Shown one piece after another: positions 43,406 through 51,234 of a DNA stretch of 64,000 bases. The notes beneath the pieces were generated by a model that searched no databases, had not been told where the DNA came from, and saw nothing but the letters and a program-made list of their open reading frames with translations. Source of the stretch: JANMEX01 sp041751995 (GTDB lineage: Bacteria > Pseudomonadota > Alphaproteobacteria > Rhizobiales > Rhizobiaceae); the NCBI GenBank assembly GCA_041751995.1, contig JBGSHY010000001.1:18362-82361 (forward strand), in the 5' to 3' direction. How positions within the stretch are numbered: position 1 is the stretch's first letter; each line of letters begins with the position of its first letter. The position numbers and the translations under genes are program-made.

Positions 43406-44374
43406 ATGTCCGAGACCAAAAAACCGGGCCGTGGCCGCATTTATGATTCCATCGTCGACACGATCGGTGACACACCGCTTGTGCGCCTCGATAAGTTTGC
43501 CAAGGAAAAAGGCGTTGTCGCCCACCTTGTTGCAAAGCTCGAATTTTTCAACCCGATTGCCTCAGTGAAAGACCGCATCGGCGTTGCAATGATCGAAAGC
43601 CTGGAAAAGCAGGGCAAGATCACGGCTGGCAAGACGACGCTGATCGAGCCAACTTCCGGCAACACCGGCATTGCGTTGGCATTCGCGGCCGCTGCCAAGG
43701 GTTATCGCCTGATCCTTACCATGCCGGAAACCATGTCGATTGAGCGCCGCAAGATGCTGAAGCTGCTCGGTGCAGAACTGGTTTTGACTGAAGGGCCGAA
43801 GGGAATGAAAGGCGCAATCGCCCGCGCGCAGGAGCTGGCAGCGGAAATAACCGATGCCGTTATCCCGCAGCAGTTTGAAAATCCGGCCAATCCGGAAATT
43901 CACCGCAAGACAACTGCCGAAGAAATCTGGAACGACACCAATGGCGGTGTAGACATATTCATCTCCGGCATTGGCACGGGCGGCACAATTACCGGTGTCG
44001 GTCAGGTCCTCAAAGCCCGCAAGCCGGGTCTGCAAGTCATTGCCGTAGAACCGGAAGCCTCGCCAATTCTTTCCGGTGGCGCGCCGGGCCCGCATAAAAT
44101 CCAGGGCATCGGCGCGGGTTTTGCCCCCGCCATTCTGGACACCAAGATCTATGACGAAGTTGTGCAGGTCTCCAACGACGACGCCTTCGCCAACGCCCGC
44201 CTGGTTGCCCGGCTTGAAGGCGTGCCAGTTGGCATTTCATCCGGCGCGGCGCTGACTGCGGCCATCACCGTCGGCTCCCGCCCGGAAAACAAGGGCAAGA
44301 CCATCGTGGTGATCATCCCGTCCTTTGCCGAACGTTACCTTTCGACGGCCTTGTTCGACGGCCTCGACGCCTGA
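43406..44374 (+). CDS. cysK: Cysteine synthase A (O-acetylserine sulfhydrylase)
   Basis: PLP enzyme that makes L-cysteine from O-acetylserine and sulfide. 322 aa. The PLP lysine is in FFNPIASVKDRIG (about K56). The substrate loop is EPTSGNTGIALAF. The phosphate-binding loop is ISGIGTGGTITGVGQVLK, and a serine supports the pyridine nitrogen in VGISSGAAL. Cytosolic. ATG 43406 is preceded by GGGAG. It has a clear intrinsic terminator and an inverted repeat in its leader. Confidence 0.97.
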   Translation: MSETKKPGRGRIYDSIVDTIGDTPLVRLDKFAKEKGVVAHLVAKLEFFNPIASVKDRIGVAMIESLEKQGKITAGKTTLIEPTSGNTGIALAFAAAAKGYRLILTMPETMSIERRKMLKLLGAELVLTEGPKGMKGAIARAQELAAEITDAVIPQQFENPANPEIHRKTTAEEIWNDTNGGVDIFISGIGTGGTITGVGQVLKARKPGLQVIAVEPEASPILSGGAPGPHKIQGIGAGFAPAILDTKIYDEVVQVSNDDAFANARLVARLEGVPVGISSGAALTAAITVGSRPENKGKTIVVIIPSFAERYLSTALFDGLDA

Positions 44375-44399
44375 TTTGTTGACGATAACATATAAAAGC

Positions 44400-44425
44400 A
44401 AGGGGCGGTTCATCCGCCCCTTTTT
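44400..44425 (+). terminator. Intrinsic terminator of cysK
   Basis: 9-bp perfect stem AAGGGGCGG / CCGCCCCTT with loop TTCAT, followed by T residues, 26 bases after the cysK stop. Confidence 0.92.
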
Positions 44426-44527
44426 CATAGCTACCAACTCATCCTGAAAACTGATCGGTTGAATGATCCATGAGCAAAGCCGGGATCAATTACCCCGGCA
44501 ACACGGATCAACCCGTCACTGCCTTGC

Positions 44528-45511
44528 TCAGGCATTCCCGATCAGCACGCCGGCCGCAAACACCAGCGCGCCGCCGAGCAACACCTGTGTCGCAGCACGC
44601 AGCCATGGTGTTTCCATGAAATGGTTCTGGATCCAGGTGATCGCGAACAGTTCGACCACGACTATCGCCGCAGCCAGGGACGTCGCGGTCCAGAAATGCG
44701 GAATGAGATAAGGCAGCGCATGGCCGAGACCGCCAACGGCCGTCATTATGCCGGATGCCAACCCGCGCTTCAGCGGTGAACCCCGGCCTGAAATTTTCCC
44801 ATCATCATGCGCCGCTTCAGTAAAGCCCATCGAAATGCCGGCGCCCACTGACGCCGACAGGCCAACCAGAAACGTCGTCCAGGTATTCTGCGTCGCAAAC
44901 GCGGTCGCGAAGATCGGCGCAAGTGTTGAAACCGAACCATCCATCAAGCCGGCAAGGCCCGGCTGCACATAAGTCAAAATGAACTGGCGCCGCTCAGTCT
45001 CGGCTTCTTCGGTTTTCGCATCGCCTGTGACATGTTTCAGCCCAAGCTTTTTCGCCAGGGACACATGGCTTTGTTCGGCAATGGCAAGATCACCCAGCAA
45101 TTTGCGTGTTGCCGCATCCTTGGTCCGCTGGGCCGCTTCGATATAAAACCGTTGCGCACCGCGCTCCATCTGCTCGGCAGCATCGCGCACCTTTTCGATG
45201 CCGAGCGGCCGCACAAGCCAGTCCGGCTTGCGCTCGAAATAGCCGCGCACATGGTCACGCCGGATCAATGGAATTGTCTCGCCAAACCGCTTTTGATGAA
45301 GCGCAATCAACCGGTTGCGGTGATCATGCTCTTCCTCAGCCATCTCTTCGAATACTTTGGCAGACTGCGGATACTGCTCCCGCAACCCATCGGCATAGGC
45401 AAGATAGATGCGCGCGTCGTCTTCTTCCGAGGATATCGCCAGCGCCAGAACTTCCTGTTCTGACAAATCATCAAACGAACGCTTGGCCGGGCCAAAAAAA
45501 CGGGAAACCAT
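44528..45511 (-). CDS. mbfA: Membrane-bound ferritin-like iron exporter MbfA
   Basis: A 327-aa fusion of an N-terminal ferritin/rubrerythrin-like domain and a C-terminal VIT1/CCC1 membrane domain. The first part has the paired metal helices (LALAISSEEDDARIYLAYAD, FEEMAEEEHDHRNRLI and a later EQSHVSLAKKLG). The second has FILTYVQPGLAGLMDGSVSTLAPIFATAFAT and further helices. In Agrobacterium and Bradyrhizobium MbfA exports iron and protects against iron-plus-peroxide stress under Irr control. ATG 45511 has AAGGA six bases upstream; ATG 45514 and TTG 45517 are also in frame. An Irr-like element overlaps the leader. Confidence 0.93.
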   Translation of the reverse strand: MVSRFFGPAKRSFDDLSEQEVLALAISSEEDDARIYLAYADGLREQYPQSAKVFEEMAEEEHDHRNRLIALHQKRFGETIPLIRRDHVRGYFERKPDWLVRPLGIEKVRDAAEQMERGAQRFYIEAAQRTKDAATRKLLGDLAIAEQSHVSLAKKLGLKHVTGDAKTEEAETERRQFILTYVQPGLAGLMDGSVSTLAPIFATAFATQNTWTTFLVGLSASVGAGISMGFTEAAHDDGKISGRGSPLKRGLASGIMTAVGGLGHALPYLIPHFWTATSLAAAIVVVELFAITWIQNHFMETPWLRAATQVLLGGALVFAAGVLIGNA

Positions 45512-45523
45512 CATCAATCCTTC

Positions 45524-45540
45524 TTTGGAATGATTCTAAT
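45524..45540 (-). promoter_or_regulatory. Iron-control element (ICE / Irr box) upstream of mbfA
   Basis: TTTGGAATGATTCTAAT is a near-palindrome matching the Irr-binding ICE pattern (TTTRGAA, three bases, TTCTAAA-like). It lies 12 bases before the chosen mbfA start and abuts the ribosome binding site, a position suited to repression. Confidence 0.65.
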
Positions 45541-45592
45541 TAGGTCAACCGCAAGTGACGGTCAATGTTACGATATGCGGCTGATTGCCCCG

Positions 45593-46729
45593 TCAGTCCA
45601 GTGTGCGCTTGAAACGCAAGAGCGCAAATCCGCCAAAGACGAATACGAACACCAACATATAGGCTGTTTCCTCGGCGATCGCCGGCCATTCGGCCCCTTT
45701 GAGCATCACCGCACGAACAATCCGCAGGAAATGCGTCAGCGGAAAAATCTCGCCGAGTGATTGCGCCCACGCAGGCATGCCACGGAACGGAAACATGAAA
45801 CCGGACAACATCAGCGACGGCAGGAAGAAGAAGAACGTCAGCTCCATCGCCTGCATCTGCGTCTCAGACACTGTCGAAATCGTGTAGCCAAGCAGCACAA
45901 GCGCAAGCACAAACAGGATGATGACGCCAAGCAGCATCGGCAGCGAACCGGCGAACGGCACATGGAACAAAAGCTTCGCCGCAGCCAGCACCACGACCAC
46001 CTGGACCGCGCCGACAACAAGATAGGGCAAGACCTTCCCGAGCATGATTTCAAGCGGATTGGCAGGCATGGCCAGGAGATTTTCCATAGTCCCCCGTTCC
46101 GTCTCGCGCGTCAGCGCCATGCCGGTCATCATCACCATGGTCATCTGCAAAATCACGCCGAGGAGCCCTGGCACAATATTGTATTGGGAAATGCCTTCAG
46201 GATTGTAGCGCCGGTGAACCACGACATCGAGCGCGCCCTTCCCGACTGCCAACGCAGCATACTGTGTCCCACGCTCACGATTGAGCGCAGTGGCCGCGAC
46301 CGACCCCAGCGTCGAAATTGCACCCGATGCGACGGCAGGATCTGTTGCATCGGCCTCGATCAGGATTTGCGGATGATCATTTCGCAAGATGCGGCGTGAG
46401 AAATCCGATGGTATTGTCACGACAAAGGACACTTCGCCCTTTGCAATCAAGGCTTCCGCCTCCGCAGCGCTGCCGGTGACATGGTCGAACCTGTAGTAAC
46501 CGGTTTGCTCGAGCGCTGAGACGATCGCCCTGCTGAAACGGTCGTGGCTGGCTGTGACCAGTGCCGAAGGCAGGCCCTTCGGATCATTGTTGATCGCATA
46601 TCCAAACAGCACAAGCTGCATGAGCGGCACACCAAGCATCATCGCAAAGGTAATGCGGTCACGCCGCATTTGAATGAACTCCTTGGCGAGCATGGCAAAA
46701 AGACGTCGCAATGAAAAGAAAGTGCTCAT
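45593..46729 (-). CDS. ABC transporter permease (ABC-2 type, YbhS/YhhJ-like)
   Basis: A 378-aa membrane protein of the ABC-2 exporter type. One N-terminal helix (DRITFAMMLGVPLMQLVLFGYAI) is followed by a large extracytoplasmic domain (about 45-175) and then five helices starting VPGLLGVILQMTMVMMTGMALTRETERGTMENLLAMPANPLEIMLGK, the family signature. LPSLMLSGFMFPFRGMPAWAQSLGEIFPLTHFLRIVRA is the C-terminal signature. It starts in a four-base overlap with the ATPase gene. E. coli has two such permeases (YbhS and YbhR); here there is only one, which presumably forms a homodimer. Likely exports drugs or other amphipathic compounds. Confidence 0.93.
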   Translation of the reverse strand: MSTFFSLRRLFAMLAKEFIQMRRDRITFAMMLGVPLMQLVLFGYAINNDPKGLPSALVTASHDRFSRAIVSALEQTGYYRFDHVTGSAAEAEALIAKGEVSFVVTIPSDFSRRILRNDHPQILIEADATDPAVASGAISTLGSVAATALNRERGTQYAALAVGKGALDVVVHRRYNPEGISQYNIVPGLLGVILQMTMVMMTGMALTRETERGTMENLLAMPANPLEIMLGKVLPYLVVGAVQVVVVLAAAKLLFHVPFAGSLPMLLGVIILFVLALVLLGYTISTVSETQMQAMELTFFFFLPSLMLSGFMFPFRGMPAWAQSLGEIFPLTHFLRIVRAVMLKGAEWPAIAEETAYMLVFVFVFGGFALLRFKRTLD

Positions 46730-47643
46730 GCCATGTTGTCCTGCGATGCACCCATCAGCTGGATGAACACGTCTTCGAGGCTTGTCTCTCCCAACTCCGC
46801 TTTGACATTGGCGGATTTCGCGACCGCCTTGACGCTCGCCGATAGCGCGGCAGCATCCACGCCGACCACATGCAGCGTGTTGCCAAAGGGTGCGACCTGC
46901 TCAACGCCCGGCATGCCATGCAATTTGTCTGCAACATCGATAAGACCAGCCCCGGTCACAAAATAGGTTGTCAGAGCCGCCGCCTTGACCACATCCGGTA
47001 CCGTGCCTCGGGCAAGCAGTTTGCCATAGGAAATGTAGTTGATCCTGTGGCAGCGCTCAGCTTCATCCATGTAATGGGTTGAGACAAGCACCGTCAGTCC
47101 GCCAGCGGCAAGCTGATGAATTTCGTCCCAGAATTCGCGTCGTGCCTTGGGATCGACACCGGCGGTGGGTTCATCAAGCAACAGTAATTTCGGCTGGTGC
47201 ATGATAGAAGCGGCCAACGCCAGCCTTTGTTTCCACCCGCCCGAAAGGCTTCCCGCCAATTGTTTGCGCCGGCTTGTCAACCCCAGTGTCTCCAGCGTGT
47301 CATTGACATATTTCGCCACGGGCGAAAGCTCATAGAGCCGCGCGACAAACGTCAAATTCTCTTCGATCGACAGATCCGTATAGAAGGAGAAGCGCTGGGT
47401 CATGTAGCCAACTTCACGCTTGATCTTCAGCTGTTCTGTCAGCAAATCATAGCCAAGCACCGTTCCGCTGCCAGCATCTGCGCGCAACAGGCCGCACATG
47501 ATGCGGATTGTCGTTGTCTTGCCTGAGCCATTTGGACCAAGAAATCCGGCAATCTCCCCTTTGGCAACAGACATGGAGACATCGTCCACCACGCGGCGAC
47601 CGCCGTAAATTTTCACCAGCCCGTGGACATCAATCGCGTTCAT
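46726..47643 (-). CDS. ABC transporter ATP-binding protein (YbhF-like, single NBD)
   Basis: A 305-aa nucleotide-binding subunit of an ABC-2 exporter. Walker A is GFLGPNGSGKTTTIR, the signature is GSLSGGWKQRLALAASI, Walker B is LLLLDEPTAGVDPKARREFW, and the switch histidine follows in VLVSTHYMDEAERCHRI. A C-terminal accessory domain (about 225-305) is typical of the CcmA/YhhH type. E. coli YbhF has two NBDs in one chain; this protein has one. Overlaps the HlyD gene upstream and the permease gene downstream by four bases each. Confidence 0.94.
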   Translation of the reverse strand: MNAIDVHGLVKIYGGRRVVDDVSMSVAKGEIAGFLGPNGSGKTTTIRIMCGLLRADAGSGTVLGYDLLTEQLKIKREVGYMTQRFSFYTDLSIEENLTFVARLYELSPVAKYVNDTLETLGLTSRRKQLAGSLSGGWKQRLALAASIMHQPKLLLLDEPTAGVDPKARREFWDEIHQLAAGGLTVLVSTHYMDEAERCHRINYISYGKLLARGTVPDVVKAAALTTYFVTGAGLIDVADKLHGMPGVEQVAPFGNTLHVVGVDAAALSASVKAVAKSANVKAELGETSLEDVFIQLMGASQDNMA

Positions 47644-48593
47644 GGCTGCCCGTCGATCAGATCTGCATCAACGATCTGTCCCGGTTTCAGCACATTTTTT
47701 CCGCCGGATTCCTTCGCTTCCACCAGGAAAACAAGCTTCTGTCTGTTTTCGAGCGAGTAGATGACCGGCGGTGTAAACTCCGGTTCGTTGGAGACAAAAC
47801 TGACTGCCGCCTTCAAATCAGCCGGGCAGTTGTCACACCGAATGGCCAATTCCGCGCCAACATTCAGGCGCACCCGCGATGGCTCCGGAAAATAGAGTTT
47901 AAGTTTGACGGCGCCATCCGGCAGCAGCGCCAACACCGGCGCCGATGGTCCGGTGGTATCACCGGCATTCAATATGAGATCGCTGACCTCGCCTGACGCC
48001 GGAGCAGTAATCACCCGTTTGGACAAGCGCCATTCTGCTTGTTCAAGCGCGGCGCTCGCCACCTCGACCTGATGCTCGGCTCCGATGATCGCGTTTTCGC
48101 GGGCAGGCAATTTTGCCACGGCGAGATTGGCTTCCGCCTGCGCAAGCTGCGAGCGGGCAAGGTCAAGTTGCGTGGTGGCGGTATCAAAATCCGCATCTGT
48201 CGCTATGCCGCGTTTGGAAAGGCTCGACACACGCGTCGACGCCCGTTCCGCTTCGCTCAACTGAACCGACGCGGAATTGCGCGACGCTTCGAACACTGCG
48301 ATCTCTTCCGGTCTTTTGCCTTGTTTCAGGTCTGCCAGTTGAGATTTGGCCTGCGCCAATTGTGCCTTGGCTGAAGACACGGCGATTTTTGCGTCTGAAT
48401 CCTCAAGCACTGCAAGAATATCGCCAACCGCAACATGATCGCCGCGCTTTACCGCAATACTCTTGACGGTCGAAACCTCGACCGGCGCGAGCAGAACATG
48501 CTCTCCTTCCACGTAGCCGACCGCCATCGGCATGACTTGGCCGCACCCTGCAACGAGATTGGCAATTATGGGCAGTGAACAAATAAAACTCAT
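47640..48593 (-). CDS. HlyD family secretion periplasmic adaptor (YbhG-like)
   Basis: A 317-aa membrane-fusion protein. The lipoyl/barrel-sandwich halves are GEHVLLAPVEVSTVKSIAVKRGDHVAVGDILAVLEDSD and RVITAPASGEVSDLILNAGDTTG. Between them is a long coiled-coil hairpin (about 75-180: AQAKSQLADLKQGKRPEE...LDLARSQLAQAEANLAV). The N-terminus contains VAGC, which fits a lipobox, so it may be a lipoprotein; the N-region lacks positive charges, so this is uncertain. It links the inner-membrane ABC pump to an outer-membrane channel encoded elsewhere. Overlaps both neighbours by four bases. Confidence 0.93.
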   Translation of the reverse strand: MSFICSLPIIANLVAGCGQVMPMAVGYVEGEHVLLAPVEVSTVKSIAVKRGDHVAVGDILAVLEDSDAKIAVSSAKAQLAQAKSQLADLKQGKRPEEIAVFEASRNSASVQLSEAERASTRVSSLSKRGIATDADFDTATTQLDLARSQLAQAEANLAVAKLPARENAIIGAEHQVEVASAALEQAEWRLSKRVITAPASGEVSDLILNAGDTTGPSAPVLALLPDGAVKLKLYFPEPSRVRLNVGAELAIRCDNCPADLKAAVSFVSNEPEFTPPVIYSLENRQKLVFLVEAKESGGKNVLKPGQIVDADLIDGQP

Positions 48594-49264
48594 GATTGAC
48601 CTTTGACAGCATGGTTCAGGCGCGCGGCAATGTTGGTTTTGATAACTTCGCGAATGGCAGTAACATCTTGTTCAGAAAGGGATTCCCGTCCAAGCCGCCG
48701 TGCGACAGCGCGTGCGCCGATGCGGAAATAGAGCAATTGCCCGATCATTGAAAACACAGTCAGCTTCACATCATCGCTTTCAGGATCTGCCCCGGTGACA
48801 GCTCCCCACAGCATGCACAATCGTGTGTGAACCGGTTCCATCATTCCGCAGTAAATCGTTTCAAACGCCTCACCAGGATGTGACATTTCACGCAGCACAA
48901 ACGGGACGACCAGCTCGGATTGCTGATCCGAGAACAGGAAACCGGACATCCGCTCAAGGATACCGGAAATCCGGGCAATCACTTCATCGCGGGTTTCCGG
49001 CAGATCATTGGATTGATTTGTGGTCTGGCCCGAAACACTGATCAAAAGGTTCGCAATGGTCTCGCCACAGGCGCGGTGCAATCCTGCCTTTCCGCCAAAA
49101 TGATACGCGATCGACGCGACGTTTGTTCCGGCGGCATCGGCGATTTCACGGGTGGAAGCGCCGTCAAAGCCTTTCTTGCCAAAAAGCCTGATGGCCTCGC
49201 GAACAAGCGTTTGCCGGGTATTTTCTGATGCTGGCTCGATGCTTTTGGTGCGATTTGAATCCAT
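48590..49264 (-). CDS. TetR/AcrR family transcriptional regulator (CecR-like)
   Basis: A 224-aa repressor with an N-terminal TetR helix-turn-helix (TRQTLVREAIRLFGKKGFDGASTREIADAAGTNVASIAYHFGGKAGLHRA, about 16-64) and a C-terminal ligand domain of the CecR/DUF1956 type (FVLREMSHPGEAFETIYCGMMEPVHTRLCMLWGAVTG). Together with the HlyD, ATPase and permease genes it reproduces the cecR-ybhGFS(R) arrangement of enterobacteria, where CecR controls an exporter affecting cefoperazone and chloramphenicol sensitivity. First gene of the operon, directly behind a perfect palindrome, so autorepression is likely. Confidence 0.92.
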   Translation of the reverse strand: MDSNRTKSIEPASENTRQTLVREAIRLFGKKGFDGASTREIADAAGTNVASIAYHFGGKAGLHRACGETIANLLISVSGQTTNQSNDLPETRDEVIARISGILERMSGFLFSDQQSELVVPFVLREMSHPGEAFETIYCGMMEPVHTRLCMLWGAVTGADPESDDVKLTVFSMIGQLLYFRIGARAVARRLGRESLSEQDVTAIREVIKTNIAARLNHAVKGQS

Positions 49265-49269
49265 AGCTA

Positions 49270-49295
49270 ACTTTAATCAATCGTTTGATTAAAGT
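49270..49295. promoter_or_regulatory. Perfect palindromic operator of the TetR-led efflux operon
   Basis: Arms ACTTTAATCAA (49270-49280) and TTGATTAAAGT (49285-49295) are exact reverse complements around TCGT. The near arm is five bases before the tetR start codon. Size, symmetry and position are those of a TetR-family operator. Confidence 0.8.
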
Positions 49296-49314
49296 CTAGT
49301 TGGCACAAGTGCTG

Positions 49315-50037
49315 TCAGACGGATTTTTTAGCCAGAACATACTCCAGGGTCTGACTGTCAAAGTCACAGATTTCATAACCCGCGTCGAATGCCGAAATCA
49401 TCGTCTCGCGCACTCTGAGGCGCTCGCCAAGCGCCGCTTCGCGGTCAGTTTTCAACAGCGATTCAAAGTCTTCGGGGATGGAAATGCGCAGCATTTCATC
49501 CTGCGTGAAACCCGCTCGAAACACCTTCGAAGCCCGCTCGCATACAATTTCAGAATCGAGCACCCAATCAACCAGCAACCGATCGGAAGGAGCGCCCTCG
49601 TTAATCCCGGCCATCGCGCCATAATAGTCCTTGAGGTAAGTCGAGGAGACGCCGCCCAACCGATTGATGTTGAGATTGGCGTTAACGACTCGCAGTGGAT
49701 CGTAGGTCCAGCGGACATGGGTGATGCCGCGCGCCAGGCACCAGTCGCGCTGATGCCATTTGAGCTTGAGCCCAAGACCCGAGCCCCGCGCATCCGGATG
49801 GACGGCAAGGCGGTGCGAGTGCTGAACCGATGGCTCTCTGGTCGGGAAGCCGAACACATAGCCCATCAACCTGTCTTCGCTAAACGCGCCGGCCACCAGC
49901 CCGCCCTCGTGCTGGATGACCATCATCAGGTCGGCAGGGTCCGGCGTGTCGTCCCTGCCCCAGACGATCCACTGCAATTCCTCTGCCGCGTTCATTTCCG
50001 AAATGCCGGATAAATCGCGGAATGTGAAACCGCTCAA
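49315..50037 (-). CDS. GNAT family N-acyltransferase (COG3375-like)
   Basis: A 240-aa predicted acyl-CoA N-acyltransferase. The acyl-CoA binding motif is HRLAVHPDARGSGLGLKLKWHQRDWC (about 75-100), followed by ITHVRWTYDPLRVVNANLNINRLGGVSSTYLKDYYGAM, which is distinctive for the COG3375 group. Members next to NSAR-type enolases, as here, have been described as N-succinyltransferases acting on D-amino acids. The gene overlaps the enolase gene by four bases and is probably co-translated with it. The exact acyl donor and acceptor are inferred from the context only. Confidence 0.88.
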   Translation of the reverse strand: MSGFTFRDLSGISEMNAAEELQWIVWGRDDTPDPADLMMVIQHEGGLVAGAFSEDRLMGYVFGFPTREPSVQHSHRLAVHPDARGSGLGLKLKWHQRDWCLARGITHVRWTYDPLRVVNANLNINRLGGVSSTYLKDYYGAMAGINEGAPSDRLLVDWVLDSEIVCERASKVFRAGFTQDEMLRISIPEDFESLLKTDREAALGERLRVRETMISAFDAGYEICDFDSQTLEYVLAKKSV

Positions 50038-51161
50038 CGGCCGAACTCCTCTCGGGAGAGAGTCATGGTCTCGAGAAAATCCCAGTCAAGATGAACGCCA
50101 ATGCCCGGCCCTTGCGGCACAGACATCGTGCCATCAAAGGCCTCCAGTGGCTCCTTGATGATGTCGCGGGCGAAATAGCGGCTGGAACTCGATGTGTCGC
50201 CCGGTTTGCGGAAATTGGGCAGCGTTGAAAGATGGATGTTGTGCGCCCGCCCGATACCGGCTTCCAGCATCCCGCCGCACCAGACCGGCAGGCCGTAGGA
50301 CGCGCAGAGGTCATGAATGCGCCGCGCCTCCTGATGGCCGCCGACGCGGCCGACCTTGATGTTGATCACGCGCGTCGCATCGCTTTGCAGCGCCTTGCGC
50401 GCGTCTATGGATGAGCGGATGCTTTCATCGAGGCAAATGGCGGTGTTGATCCGGTCCTGCAGCACCGCATGGTCGTGAATGTCATTCCAGGCCAATGGCT
50501 GTTCGATGTATTCGAGTTCGAACATATCGAGCTTTCGCATCACCGCCATGTCGGAAAGCGAATAGGCCGCATTGGCGTCTACGCTCAGCCGCACATCCGG
50601 CATTGCAGCGCGGACGGCCGCGACCAGTTCGACATCATGGCCGGGCATGATCTTCAGTTTCACCCGCTTGTAGCCGAGCGCATGATGCGCTTTTGCCCGT
50701 TCGATTGTGCCCGGAATATCGCCGATCCCAAGCGACACGCCGACATCCACCTTGTCACCAAGACCGCCAAGCGCAGTCTTCAACGGCAGGCCGAGGCATT
50801 TCGACCACAGATCCCAAAACGCCATTTCGACCAGCGCCTTTGTCATCTGGTGGCCGCGCCAGTGTGACATGGTTTGTTCGACGGCCGCCGGATTTTCAAA
50901 GCTGCTTCCAACCAGGGAAGGCAGGATGCCGTCACGCAACAGCATCATCGAACTGGCGATGGTTTCGTCGAGATAGTCCGGCAACGGATCGACGACGCCT
51001 TCAGCATACCCCTCAAGGTCACCGCTGCGCAGGATCAGCAACGGGAAAGTCTTGGCGACCATGGTGCCGGTTGAAATGGTGAACGGGTTGATGAGCGGCA
51101 GTTTGACGAGGCGCAATTCTGCGCTGTCGATTTTGAGTGTGCCGCGTTCGCTGCCTGTCAT
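50034..51161 (-). CDS. MenC-like enolase: o-succinylbenzoate synthase / N-succinylamino acid racemase family
   Basis: A 375-aa enolase-superfamily enzyme. Catalytic KxK is RVKLKIMPG (K168, K170), metal ligands are D195 (VDANAAY), E220 (YIEQP) and D245 (CLDESI), and the second acid/base lysine is K269 (INIKVGRVGG). The C-terminal GGMLEAGIGRAHNIHLSTLPNFRKPGD is diagnostic of the MenC/NSAR branch. No other menaquinone genes are in the window and a ubiquinone-type hydroxylase is, so I favour N-succinylamino acid racemase over menaquinone synthesis. Many databases would label it menC. Coupled to the GNAT gene by a four-base overlap. Confidence 0.9.
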   Translation of the reverse strand: MTGSERGTLKIDSAELRLVKLPLINPFTISTGTMVAKTFPLLILRSGDLEGYAEGVVDPLPDYLDETIASSMMLLRDGILPSLVGSSFENPAAVEQTMSHWRGHQMTKALVEMAFWDLWSKCLGLPLKTALGGLGDKVDVGVSLGIGDIPGTIERAKAHHALGYKRVKLKIMPGHDVELVAAVRAAMPDVRLSVDANAAYSLSDMAVMRKLDMFELEYIEQPLAWNDIHDHAVLQDRINTAICLDESIRSSIDARKALQSDATRVINIKVGRVGGHQEARRIHDLCASYGLPVWCGGMLEAGIGRAHNIHLSTLPNFRKPGDTSSSSRYFARDIIKEPLEAFDGTMSVPQGPGIGVHLDWDFLETMTLSREEFGR

Positions 51162-51234
51162 GCTCTTCCCCTGAAATTTGGGATGAACGTATCAGCGAGG
51201 GATTTGCGGGGTAAGCGTCAAAAACGCAATTTTC

